From Actinomycetota bacterium (GTDB lineage: Bacteria; Actinomycetota; Acidimicrobiia; Acidimicrobiales; CADCTF01), in contig JAHWJU010000007.1 in assembly GCA_019348255.1 (NCBI GenBank), forward strand, positions 1-49,544: 49,544 bases of DNA. Reading direction: 5' to 3'. Numbering within the stretch: the stretch's first letter is position 1; each line of letters begins with the position of its first letter. The notes under the pieces are model-generated. The model worked only from the letters and a program-made list of their open reading frames with translations. It ran no database searches and was not told where the DNA came from. The translations under genes and the position numbers were made by a program. Shown here piece after piece: positions 1-10,435 of the stretch.

Positions 1-769
1 TCTCCTTGAGCACGGCCTTGAGCCGCTCTTCGAACTCGCCGCGGTACTTGGACCCCGCCACCATGGAGCCCAGGTCGAGGGCCAGCACCCGCTTGTTCTT
101 CAGACCCTCGGGGACGTCGCCTTCGACGATCCGGTTGGCCAGGCCCTCGACGATGGCCGTCTTGCCCACCCCCGGTTCCCCGATGAGCACCGGGTTGTTC
201 TTGGTACGGCGCGACAACACCTGGATGACCCGGCGGATCTCGTCATCGCGCCCGATGACGGGGTCGAGGTTGCCCTTGCGCGCCTCTTCGGTGAGGTCGC
301 GGCCGTACTTCTCCAGTGCCTGGTAGGACTCCTCGGGGTTCTGGCTGGTCACCCGATGGGTTCCCCGCACCTCCTGCAGCGCCCCCAGTAGGTCCTCCCG
401 GCTCACCCCCACGCGGTCGTGGAGAGCCAACAGGACGTGCTCGATCGACAGGTACTCGTCGCCCAGGGAGGTGCGCTCGTTCTCGGCCCGCTCCAGGGTC
501 TCGCGCAGGGCGCGACCCATCTGGGGGTCGGCGCCGCCGTAGGCCTTGGGGATCTTCCCGAGGGTGTCCTCCACCTTGTTGCGCAGGCTCAGCGGCGCCA
601 CGCCCACCCGCTCGAGGACGGGAAGAACCACCGTGCCCTCCTGCCCCAGAAGGGCCGACAGCAGGTGGTCGGGGCCCACCTCGGCATGATTTCGGCTGCG
701 GGCACCGGAAACCGCGGCCTCGAATGCCTCCTGGGTCTTCAGCGTCCAGCGGTTGGGGTCAAGAGCCAA
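1..769 (-). CDS. clpB: ClpB disaggregase, N-terminal part (cut by window edge)
   Basis: This is the first 256 codons of the Hsp100 ATPase ClpB, which works with DnaK/DnaJ/GrpE to pull proteins out of aggregates in the cytoplasm. Visible are the two Clp_N repeats (beginning [19 protein letters not shown]), the linker, and the start of the first AAA+ module with the Walker A motif GEPGVGKT (about 158-184) followed by [17 protein letters not shown] and the [16 protein letters not shown] segment. The rest, including Walker B and the second AAA+ module, lies left of the window. The start is TTG at 769: an in-frame TAG lies two codons upstream, and a GAGGTG ribosome site sits at proper spacing. A HAIR-like inverted repeat just upstream suggests control by HspR, encoded about 6 kb away. 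Identity is clear from sequence; only the TTG start is uncertain. Confidence 0.95.
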   Translation of the reverse strand, partial: MALDPNRWTLKTQEAFEAAVSGARSRNHAEVGPDHLLSALLGQEGTVVLPVLERVGVAPLSLRNKVEDTLGKIPKAYGGADPQMGRALRETLERAENERTSLGDEYLSIEHVLLALHDRVGVSREDLLGALQEVRGTHRVTSQNPEESYQALEKYGRDLTEEARKGNLDPVIGRDDEIRRVIQVLSRRTKNNPVLIGEPGVGKTAIVEGLANRIVEGDVPEGLKNKRVLALDLGSMVAGSKYRGEFEERLKAVLKE

Positions 770-793
770 CGTCTACACCTCGATGTCAGGAAA

Positions 794-814
794 CTTGATA
801 GCGAGCTAGTCAAC
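794..814. promoter_or_regulatory. HAIR-like HspR operator upstream of clpB
   Basis: On the minus strand the site reads GTTGACT-N7-TATCAAG, against the HAIR consensus CTTGAGT-N7-ACTCAAG, 10 of 14 positions. The TTGACT also makes a good -35 element, so a bound repressor would block the promoter. It lies 25 bp from the clpB start. The half-site CTTGATA also occurs in the dnaK site of this window. That HspR binds here is inferred. Confidence 0.6.
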
Positions 815-850
815 TCTTGCCGCCGCTGAAATGTTCCCACACGCGCGAGC

Positions 851-872
851 CGGGGCCCTCACCAGGGCCCCG
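851..872 (-). terminator. Hairpin after the surface-protein gene
   Basis: A perfect 9-bp stem (CGGGGCCCT / AGGGCCCCG) with a CACC loop lies 45 bp downstream of the stop of the surface-protein gene and before the clpB promoter. There is no T-run, which is common for actinobacterial terminators. It probably separates the two units. Confidence 0.55.
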
Positions 873-916
873 ACCTCGGCTGCCGATATGGACGAGCGGC
901 CCGCCTGGAGCGAGGT

Positions 917-3900
917 TCAGCTCCCGCCGAGGCGTTGCTCGATGTCGATGAACCGGCCCCGCCGCCGGTGCTGGGGGATCAGCGCCAAGCCTCCCAGGAC
1001 CACCAGGACCAGGCCCACCTTCACCGTCAGATCGGCGGAAGCCCCGGTCCTGGCCAGACGGGACGGCGCCACCGCCGGCGCCGCCGGCGCGGCCGGCGCG
1101 GCCTCCGCGGATGCGGATGCCGGCGGCCGGCTGATGACGACCCCGGCCACCTCCGTGATGACGGCTTCGCCGACGGTGACGGTCGCGGTGTCCCGGGCGG
1201 CGACGTTGGGCCCCACGGTGGGTGTGGCCACGACGTCGGCCACGTTCGTCAGCGAGCCGGCGGCCGGCCCGACCACCACCGAGCAGGTGAAGGTCCAGGT
1301 TTCGGCCGGGTCGAGCCTGGCGTCGCCGTTGACGTCGCCGCCCACGAAGGCGAGGGGACTGCACCTGTCGTCGGTGATGACGACGGCGCTCAGCGGGTCG
1401 TCACCGGGGTTTGTCACGAGGTAGGTGTAGGTCACCGTGTCGCCGGGAGCGGCCGTGGTCACGCCTGCGGTCTTGTCGACGGCGATCGCCGGGTGGATCA
1501 CGTCCACCACCGCCCGGCCGTCGTCGGTCACCGGCCGGCCCAGCTCGTCACTGCCCACGACGGTGGCGACATTGGTGACGTCGTCGGCCCCGGCCGAGGC
1601 GGTGTAGGTGCAGGTGCGGGTGGCGCCTGGCGCCAGCGGCGTCGGGTTGACCAGCCCGGTGCAGTCCGCAGGCAGCACCACATTGGTCCCGTTGGCCAGG
1701 TCGGTCAGGGAGGTGATGGTGATCGCCGTGTCGCTGGTGTTGGTTATGACCAGCGTGTAGGTGACGGGGTCGCCGGTGCGGACGGTCGTGGGCGAGGCCG
1801 TCTTGTCGATCCGGATCCCCGGGTTGATCACGTCGACGACTGCGTCGTCGTCGTCGGTGGCGTCCTGGCCGAGGACGTCTTGTCCCACCACCGTCGCGAC
1901 GTTGGTGAGGTCGACGGCGCCGGCGGTCAGGGTGTAGGTGCAGCGGACGGTGCCGCCGACGGCCAGGACGTGCTGCGTGAGGCCGCACTCGGCCAGCAGG
2001 CTTCCCGCTGGGGCTCCGTTCACGCTGTCGGTCAGACCGGTCAACGTCAACGCCGTGTCGCCGACGTTGGTGATCACCAGCGTGTAGGTGATCACGTCGC
2101 CGGTGTGGGCCAGCGCCCTGTCGGCGGACTTGACGATCTGGATGGCCGGCGCGAGCACCTCGACGAACGCGCTGTCGTCGTCGGTGACGGTTCGATCCAG
2201 GATGTCGATGGCTCGCACCACCACGACGTTCAACAGGTCAGCGGGCCCCGCCGTCATCTGATACGTGCAGACGGGGGTGGACCCTCCCGGCTGGAGAACG
2301 GTGGCCGTGGTGAGGTTGCAGGTGGCCAGGAGGTCGGCAGGTGTGCCCTGGTTGACCGCGTCGGTGAGGCTGGAAAGCGTGAGCGGGGTGTCGCCGGTGT
2401 TGGTCACGACCACCCGGTAGGTGACTGTGTCACCGGGGTGGACCTGGGCCCGGTCGGCTGTCTTGTCGATGACGATGGAGGGGTTGATGACCTCGACCAC
2501 CGCGTCGTCGTCGTCGGTGACGTCACGTCTGAGGGAGTCACGCCCGACGACCGTCGCCACGTTGGTGATGTCGGCCGTACCCGCCGGGACCGTATAGGTG
2601 CAGGTGGTGGAGCCGCCGGCGTCCAGCGTCGTGCCGACGATGGCCAGGCACGCCGGCGACAGGAGCACCGTCTGGTTGTTCGCCACGTCGGTGAGACTGC
2701 GGATGACGAGGGGCCCGTCGCCCCGATTGGTGATGACCAGGGTGTAGGTGATCAGTTCGTTGGTCCGGACCACCGGCGGCTGCGCCGTCTTGACGATCGC
2801 GATCCTCGGGTTGACGACGTCGACCACCGCGTCGTCGGAGTCGGTGACCCGGCCCTTGTCGCCGCCGAGGGAGTCGACGGCGACCACCGTGGCGACGTTG
2901 GTGATGTCGATGGTGTCGGCCACGGCGGTGTAGGAGCAGTCGGCGCTCTCGCCCACGCTCAGATGGGCCGCGGCACCGGACAGCCGGCAGCGGGCGAGGA
3001 TGCTGTCGCCGGTACCCTGGTTCACCACGTCGGTGAGGGCGGTGATGGTGAGGTCCGTGTCACCGGTGTTGGTGATGCGCAAGGTGTAGGTGATGGTGTC
3101 GCCGGAGTGCACAGCGGTGGGGCTCGCCGTCTTGACGATGCGGATGGCCGGGTTGAGCACGTCGACGGTGGCGTCGTCGGAGTCGGTCACCCGGCCCTTG
3201 TCGCCACCGAGGGTGTCGACGGCTTGGATGGTGGCGACGTTGCGGAGGTCGCTCGCCGTGGCGACGGCGGTGTAGGTGCACGTTGCTCTCTCGCCCGGCG
3301 CAAGGGTCGTGAGGCCGCAGTGCCCGAGAAGGTTCGTCCCCGGGGGGGCCCCGTTCACCACATCGACGAGGCTGGTAGCGGTGAGCGCGACGTTGCCGGT
3401 GTTGGTGATCTCCAGGGTGTAGGTGAGCAGGTCGCCGGCGTGGGCCAGCGGCTTGTCGACCGTCTTCACGATGTCGATGGCCGGCTTGGCCACGAGGACC
3501 GTGGCCGTGTCCTGAGCGACGACCGGGGTGTTGGTGGTCGGTTCCACGGCGCCCACCCGGGCGGTATTGACCCTGGTCACGTCCCCGGCCTGGGCCTGGT
3601 AGGTGCAGGTGAGCGGCGTCCCCGTCACCAGGCGCCGGCCGATCAGACCGAGGCACTCCGCTGACAGCGTCACCGGCGTCCCACCGACGAAGTCGGTGAG
3701 AGAGGTGATGTCCAGTGCCGCATTGCCGGTGTTGGAGATGGTGAGGCGGTAGGTGACGGTGTCGCCGGCGTGGACGGTGGCCGTCTCCGAGCCGTTGACC
3801 GTCTTGTCGAGAGCGATCGCCGGGTTGACCACCGCGACGACGGCGGTGTCCTCGGCTCGTACCGTTCCCTTCGTCCCGCCCAGCGCGTCGGTGGCCACCA

Positions 3901-6130
3901 CGACCGCGGTGTTGACGACGCCGCCGGTGGGAGCCGTGGCGCTGTAGGTGCAGGAGTGGGAGGCGCCGACGGCCAGGGACGTGACCGTGCAGGAGGCCGG
4001 GAGCGTCACGCCGGCGGCGTTGGCGGTGTCGGTGAGGCTGGTGACGGTGAGGGGCGTGTCGCCGGTGTTGGTGATGACCAGCTGGTAGGTCAGGGGCGCC
4101 CCTTCGAGAACGGTGATCGACTCCTTGTCGTTGACCGTCTTCACCAGGGTGATCGCCGGCGAGATCACGTCGACCTTGGCCGTGTCGGTGGCGGTGGCGG
4201 TGCGCCCGAAGGCGTCGGTGCCGACCACGGTGGCCACGTTCGTGACGTCATCGGCGCCGGCGGCGCCGGTGTAGGTGCAGGCCGCCACGGTCGCCCCGGG
4301 GGCGATGAAGGTGCTGGCCGCGACGAGCGAGACGCATTCGGCCGGCAGCACCACCGGGGCACCGTTGTTGTCGGTCAGCGAGGTGATGTCGATCGGTACC
4401 TGGCCGGTGTTCTTGACGCCCAAGGTGTAGTTGAGCGGGTCGCCCTGGTGGACGGTCACCGACTCCCGGCCGTTGACCAGCTTGACGAGTTCGATGTCGA
4501 GCGGCTTGACCGGGTTGACGACCGGCACCCGCAGCGGCGTCACACTCCCCGCCACGGTGACCTCCTGGTCCGGCACGGCGGTCATCTCGGGAGGAACGGT
4601 CGAAGCAACCTCGTGGAGGGTGTAGGTGCCGGGGACGAGGCCTTGGATGGTGCATTCGCCGTTGGCGGCCGTGGCGCATTGTGCGTCGGCACCCGAGCGG
4701 GTCCTGGCCAGTGCGCCGTTCTGCAGGAGCTGGAACCGGACGCCTTCCACAGGGGCGCCGTTCACGCTGTCGGTCTTGACCACGGTGATGGAGCCCAGGA
4801 TCAGGGGGTCCACGAAGGCGACCGGGATGGTCACGTCCTCGCGGATGCCCACCGTGACCACGGCGACGGTCGGATCCGGCGTGTACCCGGCGGGGGCGGC
4901 GATCTCCTTGACGCTGTAGCTGCCGGGGGGCACTTCCGTGAAGGTGCAGGTGCCGGCGGCGTCGGTAGTGCACTGCTGGATGGGCTGGCCGGTGGCGTCG
5001 GTGGTGGAGTAGAGCCCGAAGGTGGCGCCACCGAGGGGGTTGGTCTGGTCGTCGACCTTGTTGAGCGTGATCGTCCCGCAGGTGTTGAGGTCGACCTCGG
5101 CCGTCGGCAGCTTGTCCTGCAGGGCCGAGGTGAACGACTCGCCCGAGGAGCGGCTGCGCACGTTGACATAGCCGAGGCCGGGGCAGGTGAGCGGGAGCCC
5201 AGGGATGGTGTTGAGGTCGATGGTGAGCTCGCCGAACCCGCGGTAGTCGACGAGCTCGCCGCCGGCCAGCGGGTCGTTGAGCGGCGCGTCGTTGTTGGCC
5301 GCCATAGCCACCAAGGTCTGGGCCGCAACCTCCAGCCAGGCCGTTCCGGTCCACCGCCAGGCCCTGACGGTGGAGGTGGGGTCGTTGGTGCCGCCGAAGT
5401 CGTAGGTGATCAGGAGGTCGCCCACCGTGCGCTGGATGGGGCAGGGCCCCGGCGTGTCGGGAGCGACGACGCCCTGCTGGTTGAACTCGAAGTTGATGTG
5501 GGTGTCGCCCTCGCCCTCCTGGCGGACGAAGGCCAGGTCGAGGTAGGCACCGGCTGCGCTGATGCGGGGGTTGACGTAGGCCCGCAGGACGTTGTCCTTG
5601 GGCGGGTTGACGCCTCCCTTGTCTTCCTGGCAGACCCAGTTCTCGGGATCCTCCTCCTTGGAAGAGCCGCGGAACCCGCTGTCCAACGTGTCGTCGATCA
5701 CCTTGACCACCCCGGGCTGGTTGACCCAGTCCAGGTTTCCGTCGGCGTCGACCACCAGGTTGCCGTCCTGCTCGAACCCGCCCAACGTGCCAGACCCAGC
5801 CACCACTGCGGCGGCCGGAACTGCCACGACGGCGCCCAGGGACAAGATGGCGGCCATCGTCACGGCCAGCGCTTGGCGAATCCGGCGGCGCAGTTCGGAT
5901 GCTGAATCGGTGGCGGCGACCATCGTCTCGCGCAAGAACGCCACCGAGGCCGCGGCCGCTCCTCCGGCTCCCACTGGCACGGCGGTGCCGGCCGCCGGCC
6001 GATAGCTGTGGGGCACGAGGGAGCCTGGGCGCGGCATGTGGGCGCCCAGCCGATCGGCGAGCGGTTCTTCAGGCACCGAGCCTGCGCCAGGCTGTGGCCG
6101 CACGCGCCGGTACCACCGGTCCAGGTCCAT
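917..6130 (-). CDS. Sortase-anchored surface protein with SpaA-type and ten DUF11/DUF7507-type repeats
   Basis: Large (about 1737 aa) exported cell-wall protein. After a basic leader there is a hydrophobic signal segment (TMAAILSLGAVVAVPAAAVVA), then a non-repetitive N-terminal domain, then two prealbumin-like (SpaA) domains (about 5090-4800 and 4797-4500). Each SpaA domain has an early Lys (LNKVDD, VVKTDS) and a late Glu (YSVKEIAAPAGYT, TLHEVAS) of the kind that can form isopeptide bonds. Ten tandem beta-sandwich repeats follow (about 4495-1170), each with the pattern P-x-I-x-[IVL]-x-K ... YTLxITNTGD ... LTD ... CTYT ... NVATV. The C-terminus has a sorting signal LARTG (1043-1057), a hydrophobic segment and the basic tail HRRRGR. 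The start at 6130 was chosen because AGGGG lies 8 nt upstream; an in-frame start at 6184 lacks such a site. Likely an adhesin or stalk-like surface structure; ligand unknown. Confidence 0.9.
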   Translation of the reverse strand: MDLDRWYRRVRPQPGAGSVPEEPLADRLGAHMPRPGSLVPHSYRPAAGTAVPVGAGGAAAASVAFLRETMVAATDSASELRRRIRQALAVTMAAILSLGAVVAVPAAAVVAGSGTLGGFEQDGNLVVDADGNLDWVNQPGVVKVIDDTLDSGFRGSSKEEDPENWVCQEDKGGVNPPKDNVLRAYVNPRISAAGAYLDLAFVRQEGEGDTHINFEFNQQGVVAPDTPGPCPIQRTVGDLLITYDFGGTNDPTSTVRAWRWTGTAWLEVAAQTLVAMAANNDAPLNDPLAGGELVDYRGFGELTIDLNTIPGLPLTCPGLGYVNVRSRSSGESFTSALQDKLPTAEVDLNTCGTITLNKVDDQTNPLGGATFGLYSTTDATGQPIQQCTTDAAGTCTFTEVPPGSYSVKEIAAPAGYTPDPTVAVVTVGIREDVTIPVAFVDPLILGSITVVKTDSVNGAPVEGVRFQLLQNGALARTRSGADAQCATAANGECTIQGLVPGTYTLHEVASTVPPEMTAVPDQEVTVAGSVTPLRVPVVNPVKPLDIELVKLVNGRESVTVHQGDPLNYTLGVKNTGQVPIDITSLTDNNGAPVVLPAECVSLVAASTFIAPGATVAACTYTGAAGADDVTNVATVVGTDAFGRTATATDTAKVDVISPAITLVKTVNDKESITVLEGAPLTYQLVITNTGDTPLTVTSLTDTANAAGVTLPASCTVTSLAVGASHSCTYSATAPTGGVVNTAVVVATDALGGTKGTVRAEDTAVVAVVNPAIALDKTVNGSETATVHAGDTVTYRLTISNTGNAALDITSLTDFVGGTPVTLSAECLGLIGRRLVTGTPLTCTYQAQAGDVTRVNTARVGAVEPTTNTPVVAQDTATVLVAKPAIDIVKTVDKPLAHAGDLLTYTLEITNTGNVALTATSLVDVVNGAPPGTNLLGHCGLTTLAPGERATCTYTAVATASDLRNVATIQAVDTLGGDKGRVTDSDDATVDVLNPAIRIVKTASPTAVHSGDTITYTLRITNTGDTDLTITALTDVVNQGTGDSILARCRLSGAAAHLSVGESADCSYTAVADTIDITNVATVVAVDSLGGDKGRVTDSDDAVVDVVNPRIAIVKTAQPPVVRTNELITYTLVITNRGDGPLVIRSLTDVANNQTVLLSPACLAIVGTTLDAGGSTTCTYTVPAGTADITNVATVVGRDSLRRDVTDDDDAVVEVINPSIVIDKTADRAQVHPGDTVTYRVVVTNTGDTPLTLSSLTDAVNQGTPADLLATCNLTTATVLQPGGSTPVCTYQMTAGPADLLNVVVVRAIDILDRTVTDDDSAFVEVLAPAIQIVKSADRALAHTGDVITYTLVITNVGDTALTLTGLTDSVNGAPAGSLLAECGLTQHVLAVGGTVRCTYTLTAGAVDLTNVATVVGQDVLGQDATDDDDAVVDVINPGIRIDKTASPTTVRTGDPVTYTLVITNTSDTAITITSLTDLANGTNVVLPADCTGLVNPTPLAPGATRTCTYTASAGADDVTNVATVVGSDELGRPVTDDGRAVVDVIHPAIAVDKTAGVTTAAPGDTVTYTYLVTNPGDDPLSAVVITDDRCSPLAFVGGDVNGDARLDPAETWTFTCSVVVGPAAGSLTNVADVVATPTVGPNVAARDTATVTVGEAVITEVAGVVISRPPASASAEAAPAAPAAPAVAPSRLARTGASADLTVKVGLVLVVLGGLALIPQHRRRGRFIDIEQRLGGS

Positions 6131-6205
6131 CTTCCATCCCCTCTTTTGCCGCCAAGCTCGACCCCGCTGCCTAGCCAACCACATGCGCTAGGCCGATGGC
6201 GACAT

Positions 6206-6228
6206 TTCGGGCGAAAAGTTCACCCGAA
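6206..6228. promoter_or_regulatory. 23-bp near-perfect palindrome between hspR and the surface-protein gene
   Basis: The site reads TTCGGG-N-GAA-N3-TTC-N-CCCGAA, with one mismatched pair in arms of ten. It lies 40 bp after the hspR stop and 76 bp before the surface-protein start. It could be an operator for the surface-protein promoter or an mRNA hairpin ending the dnaK operon; there is no T-run. Confidence 0.4.
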
Positions 6229-6268
6229 CAGGGGAGGAGCAGACGCGCAGGGAACGGCGTCGGCGGCG

Positions 6269-6667
6269 TCAGCGGCCGCGATACAGGACGGGGCTCTGCT
6301 TGAGCGGCACCAGGTCGCGCCGGTACTGGCGGTGGGTGCGCTCCACGGCGTCCTCGGCCTCCTGGCGCAGACGATCCAGCTCGGCCTGCAGGCGACTGAC
6401 CTCGGCTTCCAGCTCGATCACCCGCTTGACGCCCTCGAGGTTCAGGCCGGCGGCGGTGAGATCCTGTATCCGGCGCAACTGCGCGATGTCCCGGTCGCTG
6501 TAGCGGCGACTGCCGCCCTCGGTGCGGGCCGGGTCGAGGAGACCCTTGCGCTCGTAGATCCGCAGCGTCTGGGGGTGCACCCCCGCCAGCTCGGCGGCCA
6601 CGGAGATGACATAGACGGCACGCCGGCTGCGGCCGCTCGGGGGCCCGCTCGCAGCTCGCTCGCTCAT
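6269..6667 (-). CDS. hspR: HspR, MerR-type repressor of chaperone genes
   Basis: MerR-family DNA-binding protein (132 aa) that in actinobacteria represses dnaK and clpB by binding HAIR inverted repeats, with DnaK as co-repressor. The winged-helix region is plain: YVISVAAELAGVHPQTLRIYERKGLL followed by RRYSDRDIAQLRRIQDL. A coiled-coil region (EAEVSRLQAELDRLRQEAED) and a short C-terminal tail follow. The start overlaps the dnaJ stop as ATGA (6664-6667), so it is the last gene of dnaK-grpE-dnaJ-hspR. The operon thus encodes its own repressor, and HAIR-like sites are visible upstream of dnaK and clpB. Function is well supported by family and context; repression was not tested. Confidence 0.93.
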   Translation of the reverse strand: MSERAASGPPSGRSRRAVYVISVAAELAGVHPQTLRIYERKGLLDPARTEGGSRRYSDRDIAQLRRIQDLTAAGLNLEGVKRVIELEAEVSRLQAELDRLRQEAEDAVERTHRQYRRDLVPLKQSPVLYRGR

Positions 6668-7806
6668 GTTTGGTCACCGTCCAGATGCTGGCGGGGTGAG
6701 TCAGGCAGGACGGCGGCGAGCGCCTCCACTGCCTCGCGCTGGGCTTCGTTCAGGCTCTCTGGCACGTCGACCTCCACGGTGACGAGCAAGTCGCCGAAGC
6801 CGCCCGGCACCGGGGCCCCCCGACCCCGCACGCGGAAGGTCTTCCCGCTCGGGGTCCCGGCGGGAACCCTCAACGTCACCGGCACCTCGAGCGTGGGGAC
6901 GGTGACGCTGGCGCCCAGGGCGGCCTCTGCGAAGGTGATGGGAACGGTGAGAGTGAGGTCCTTGCCCCTACGTCCGAACAATGGATGCCCTCCCACGTGG
7001 ACGGTCACGTACAGATCGCCGCTAGGACCCCCGTTGGCGCCGGCGCCGCCCTTGCCCTTGAGCCGTATTCGCTGGCCGTCCTGCACCCCCGGCGGTATCC
7101 GCACCTTGACCTGGCGCTGCCGGTTGGAGATCCCCGAGCCCAAGCAGTCCCTGCACGGCGTCTCCACCCGCATGGCCGTTCCCTTGCAGTCGGGACAGGT
7201 CTTGCTGAAGGAGAACAGGCCCTGGTTCTCGTCGAGGATGCCCCGCCCCCCGCAGGTGGAACAGATGACCGGAGAGGTTCCTGGTGCCGCCCCCGTTCCC
7301 CCGCAGGTGGTACAGGGGGCGTCGCTGGTGACGTTCACCGTCGTCTCCACACCGTTTATGGCATCGGTGAACGACAGATGCAACTGCGCCTCGAGGTCTT
7401 CCCCACGTCGTGGGCCGCTGGCCCGCCCGCCGGCACGGGCGCGGGCGCCGCCGCTCGCACCGCCACTCCGCCCGAACATGCCCCCCAGGAGATCGGTGAG
7501 GTCGTCGACGCGAAAGGTCGAGGTGAACCCGCCTGGCCCCCCGAACGGGTTTCCGCCGCCGAAGCCGGCACCCACCGGGCCGAGCCGGCGGATCTCGTCG
7601 TACTCCTTGCGCTTGGCCGGGTCGCCCAGGACGTCGTATGCCGCCGACACCTCCTTGAACTGCTCCTCATCGCCTCCGGAGTCAGGATGCATCTTCTTCG
7701 AGAGCCGGCGGTAGGCCTTGCGGATCTCGTCCTGGGTAGCCGACTGAGCCACACCGAGCACCTTGTAGTAGTCCTTTTCGAACCATTCCCGCTGGGCCTG
7801 CGCCAC
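6664..7806 (-). CDS. dnaJ: DnaJ co-chaperone
   Basis: Hsp40 (380 aa) that stimulates the DnaK ATPase and delivers unfolded clients. Domains in order: J-domain (DYYKVLGV...) with the HPD tripeptide in KMHPDSGG; a Gly/Phe-rich linker (GAGFGGGNPFGGPGG); a cysteine-rich zinc domain with four motifs, CTTCGGTG, CSTCGGRG, CPDCKGTA (the last Gly replaced by Ala) and CRDCLGSG; and the C-terminal client-binding domain. The GTG start at 7806 has AGAGG six bases upstream and lies 9 bp after the grpE stop. It overlaps hspR by four bases. Nothing looks broken. A second dnaJ elsewhere in the genome would not be unusual for actinobacteria. Confidence 0.96.
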   Translation of the reverse strand: MAQAQREWFEKDYYKVLGVAQSATQDEIRKAYRRLSKKMHPDSGGDEEQFKEVSAAYDVLGDPAKRKEYDEIRRLGPVGAGFGGGNPFGGPGGFTSTFRVDDLTDLLGGMFGRSGGASGGARARAGGRASGPRRGEDLEAQLHLSFTDAINGVETTVNVTSDAPCTTCGGTGAAPGTSPVICSTCGGRGILDENQGLFSFSKTCPDCKGTAMRVETPCRDCLGSGISNRQRQVKVRIPPGVQDGQRIRLKGKGGAGANGGPSGDLYVTVHVGGHPLFGRRGKDLTLTVPITFAEAALGASVTVPTLEVPVTLRVPAGTPSGKTFRVRGRGAPVPGGFGDLLVTVEVDVPESLNEAQREAVEALAAVLPDSPRQHLDGDQT

Positions 7807-7815
7807 GAGTGCCTC

Positions 7816-8418
7816 TCAGCCCCGAACGGTCACCATGGCGGGCCGGATGAGGCGTCCCTTCCAGCGGTAGCCGGCCCGCAGCAGTCCCACGACCTCCGGC
7901 TCGCCGTCGCCTGACTCGTGGGCCACTGCCTCGTGCTCGTTGGGGTCGAAGAGGTCACCCACCGGATCGATGCGCTCGAGACCCTCCTTCGTCAGGACAT
8001 CCAGCAGCGAGTTGACGATGGGATCCACTCCGTCGGCCGCACCGTGCTGGCGAGCCAGGTCGATGGTGTCCAGGACCGGGAGCAACTTGACGACAAGGTT
8101 CTCTCCGGCCCGGTCCCGGGTCTCCGACTGCTGGCGCAACATCCGCTTCTTGTAGTTCTCGAAGTCGGCCTGGAGCCGCCGGAGGGCGTCGAGGTAGTCG
8201 TCCCGTTCGGCCGCCATCGCAGCCAGGTCGAGGTCCACCTCCACCTGGGCGGCAGCCTCGTCGGCCTGCTGCAGGATCGGGTGCTCCTCCGCGGCGTCGG
8301 CGAACGCGTCGGCTGCGGCCTCGTCGGTTTCGTCGGAACCGGACATGACGAAGCTGCGCTCGGCGTCCCCGCTCGAGTCGGGAGCGGCCTGTTCCGGCCG
8401 GGCGGTGGTGTCCTTCAC
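7816..8418 (-). CDS. grpE: GrpE nucleotide-exchange factor
   Basis: Nucleotide-exchange factor for DnaK, about 200 aa. It has an acidic, poorly conserved N-terminal part, a long helix (YLDALRRLQADFENYKKRM, typical for GrpE) and the C-terminal beta domain ending GYRWKGRLIRPAMVTV. The start is taken as GTG at 8418, seven bases after the dnaK stop (8426), because the open frame further upstream overlaps dnaK coding sequence. An ATG at 8346 is a possible alternative. It lies between dnaK and dnaJ on the same strand and is surely cotranscribed. Confidence 0.93.
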   Translation of the reverse strand: MKDTTARPEQAAPDSSGDAERSFVMSGSDETDEAAADAFADAAEEHPILQQADEAAAQVEVDLDLAAMAAERDDYLDALRRLQADFENYKKRMLRQQSETRDRAGENLVVKLLPVLDTIDLARQHGAADGVDPIVNSLLDVLTKEGLERIDPVGDLFDPNEHEAVAHESGDGEPEVVGLLRAGYRWKGRLIRPAMVTVRG

Positions 8419-8425
8419 GGCAGAG

Positions 8426-10258
<1,833 letters not shown>

Positions 10259-10314
10259 ACCTACTGCCTCCGAACTGGAAGAGAAACCTGCCTGACGTTC
10301 CGCAGGTTAGCAAT

Positions 10315-10335
10315 CTTGAGTGCAGCACTATCAAG
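10315..10335. promoter_or_regulatory. HAIR operator for HspR upstream of dnaK
   Basis: CTTGAGT-N7-TATCAAG on the plus strand: one half-site matches the HAIR consensus exactly and the other at five of seven positions. On the minus strand TTGATA is a plausible -35 for dnaK, with a weak -10 about 18 bp further on. The divergent narK operon begins 100 bp away. Binding by HspR follows from the family. Confidence 0.75.
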
Positions 10336-10435
10336 GCCGGCGCCCGGCGCAGTATTCCGGGTTCGGCCGCCAGAGGACCGGCACGTCCCCCCGCCCGGGC
10401 CCGCCTCACACCGGCCGGGGCGGCGGGTGAGACCG

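Noticed and set aside
917-4500. Regularly spaced similar segments that could suggest a CRISPR or satellite array
   Set aside because: They are coding repeats of about 330 bp with diverged sequence in one open frame, not short identical repeats.
935-5905. Very long open frames on the plus strand opposite the surface-protein gene
   Set aside because: They mirror the Thr/Val/Asp-rich repeats of the real gene, have no ribosome sites or family likeness, and are rich in His/Gly/Arg as expected of antisense frames in high-GC DNA.
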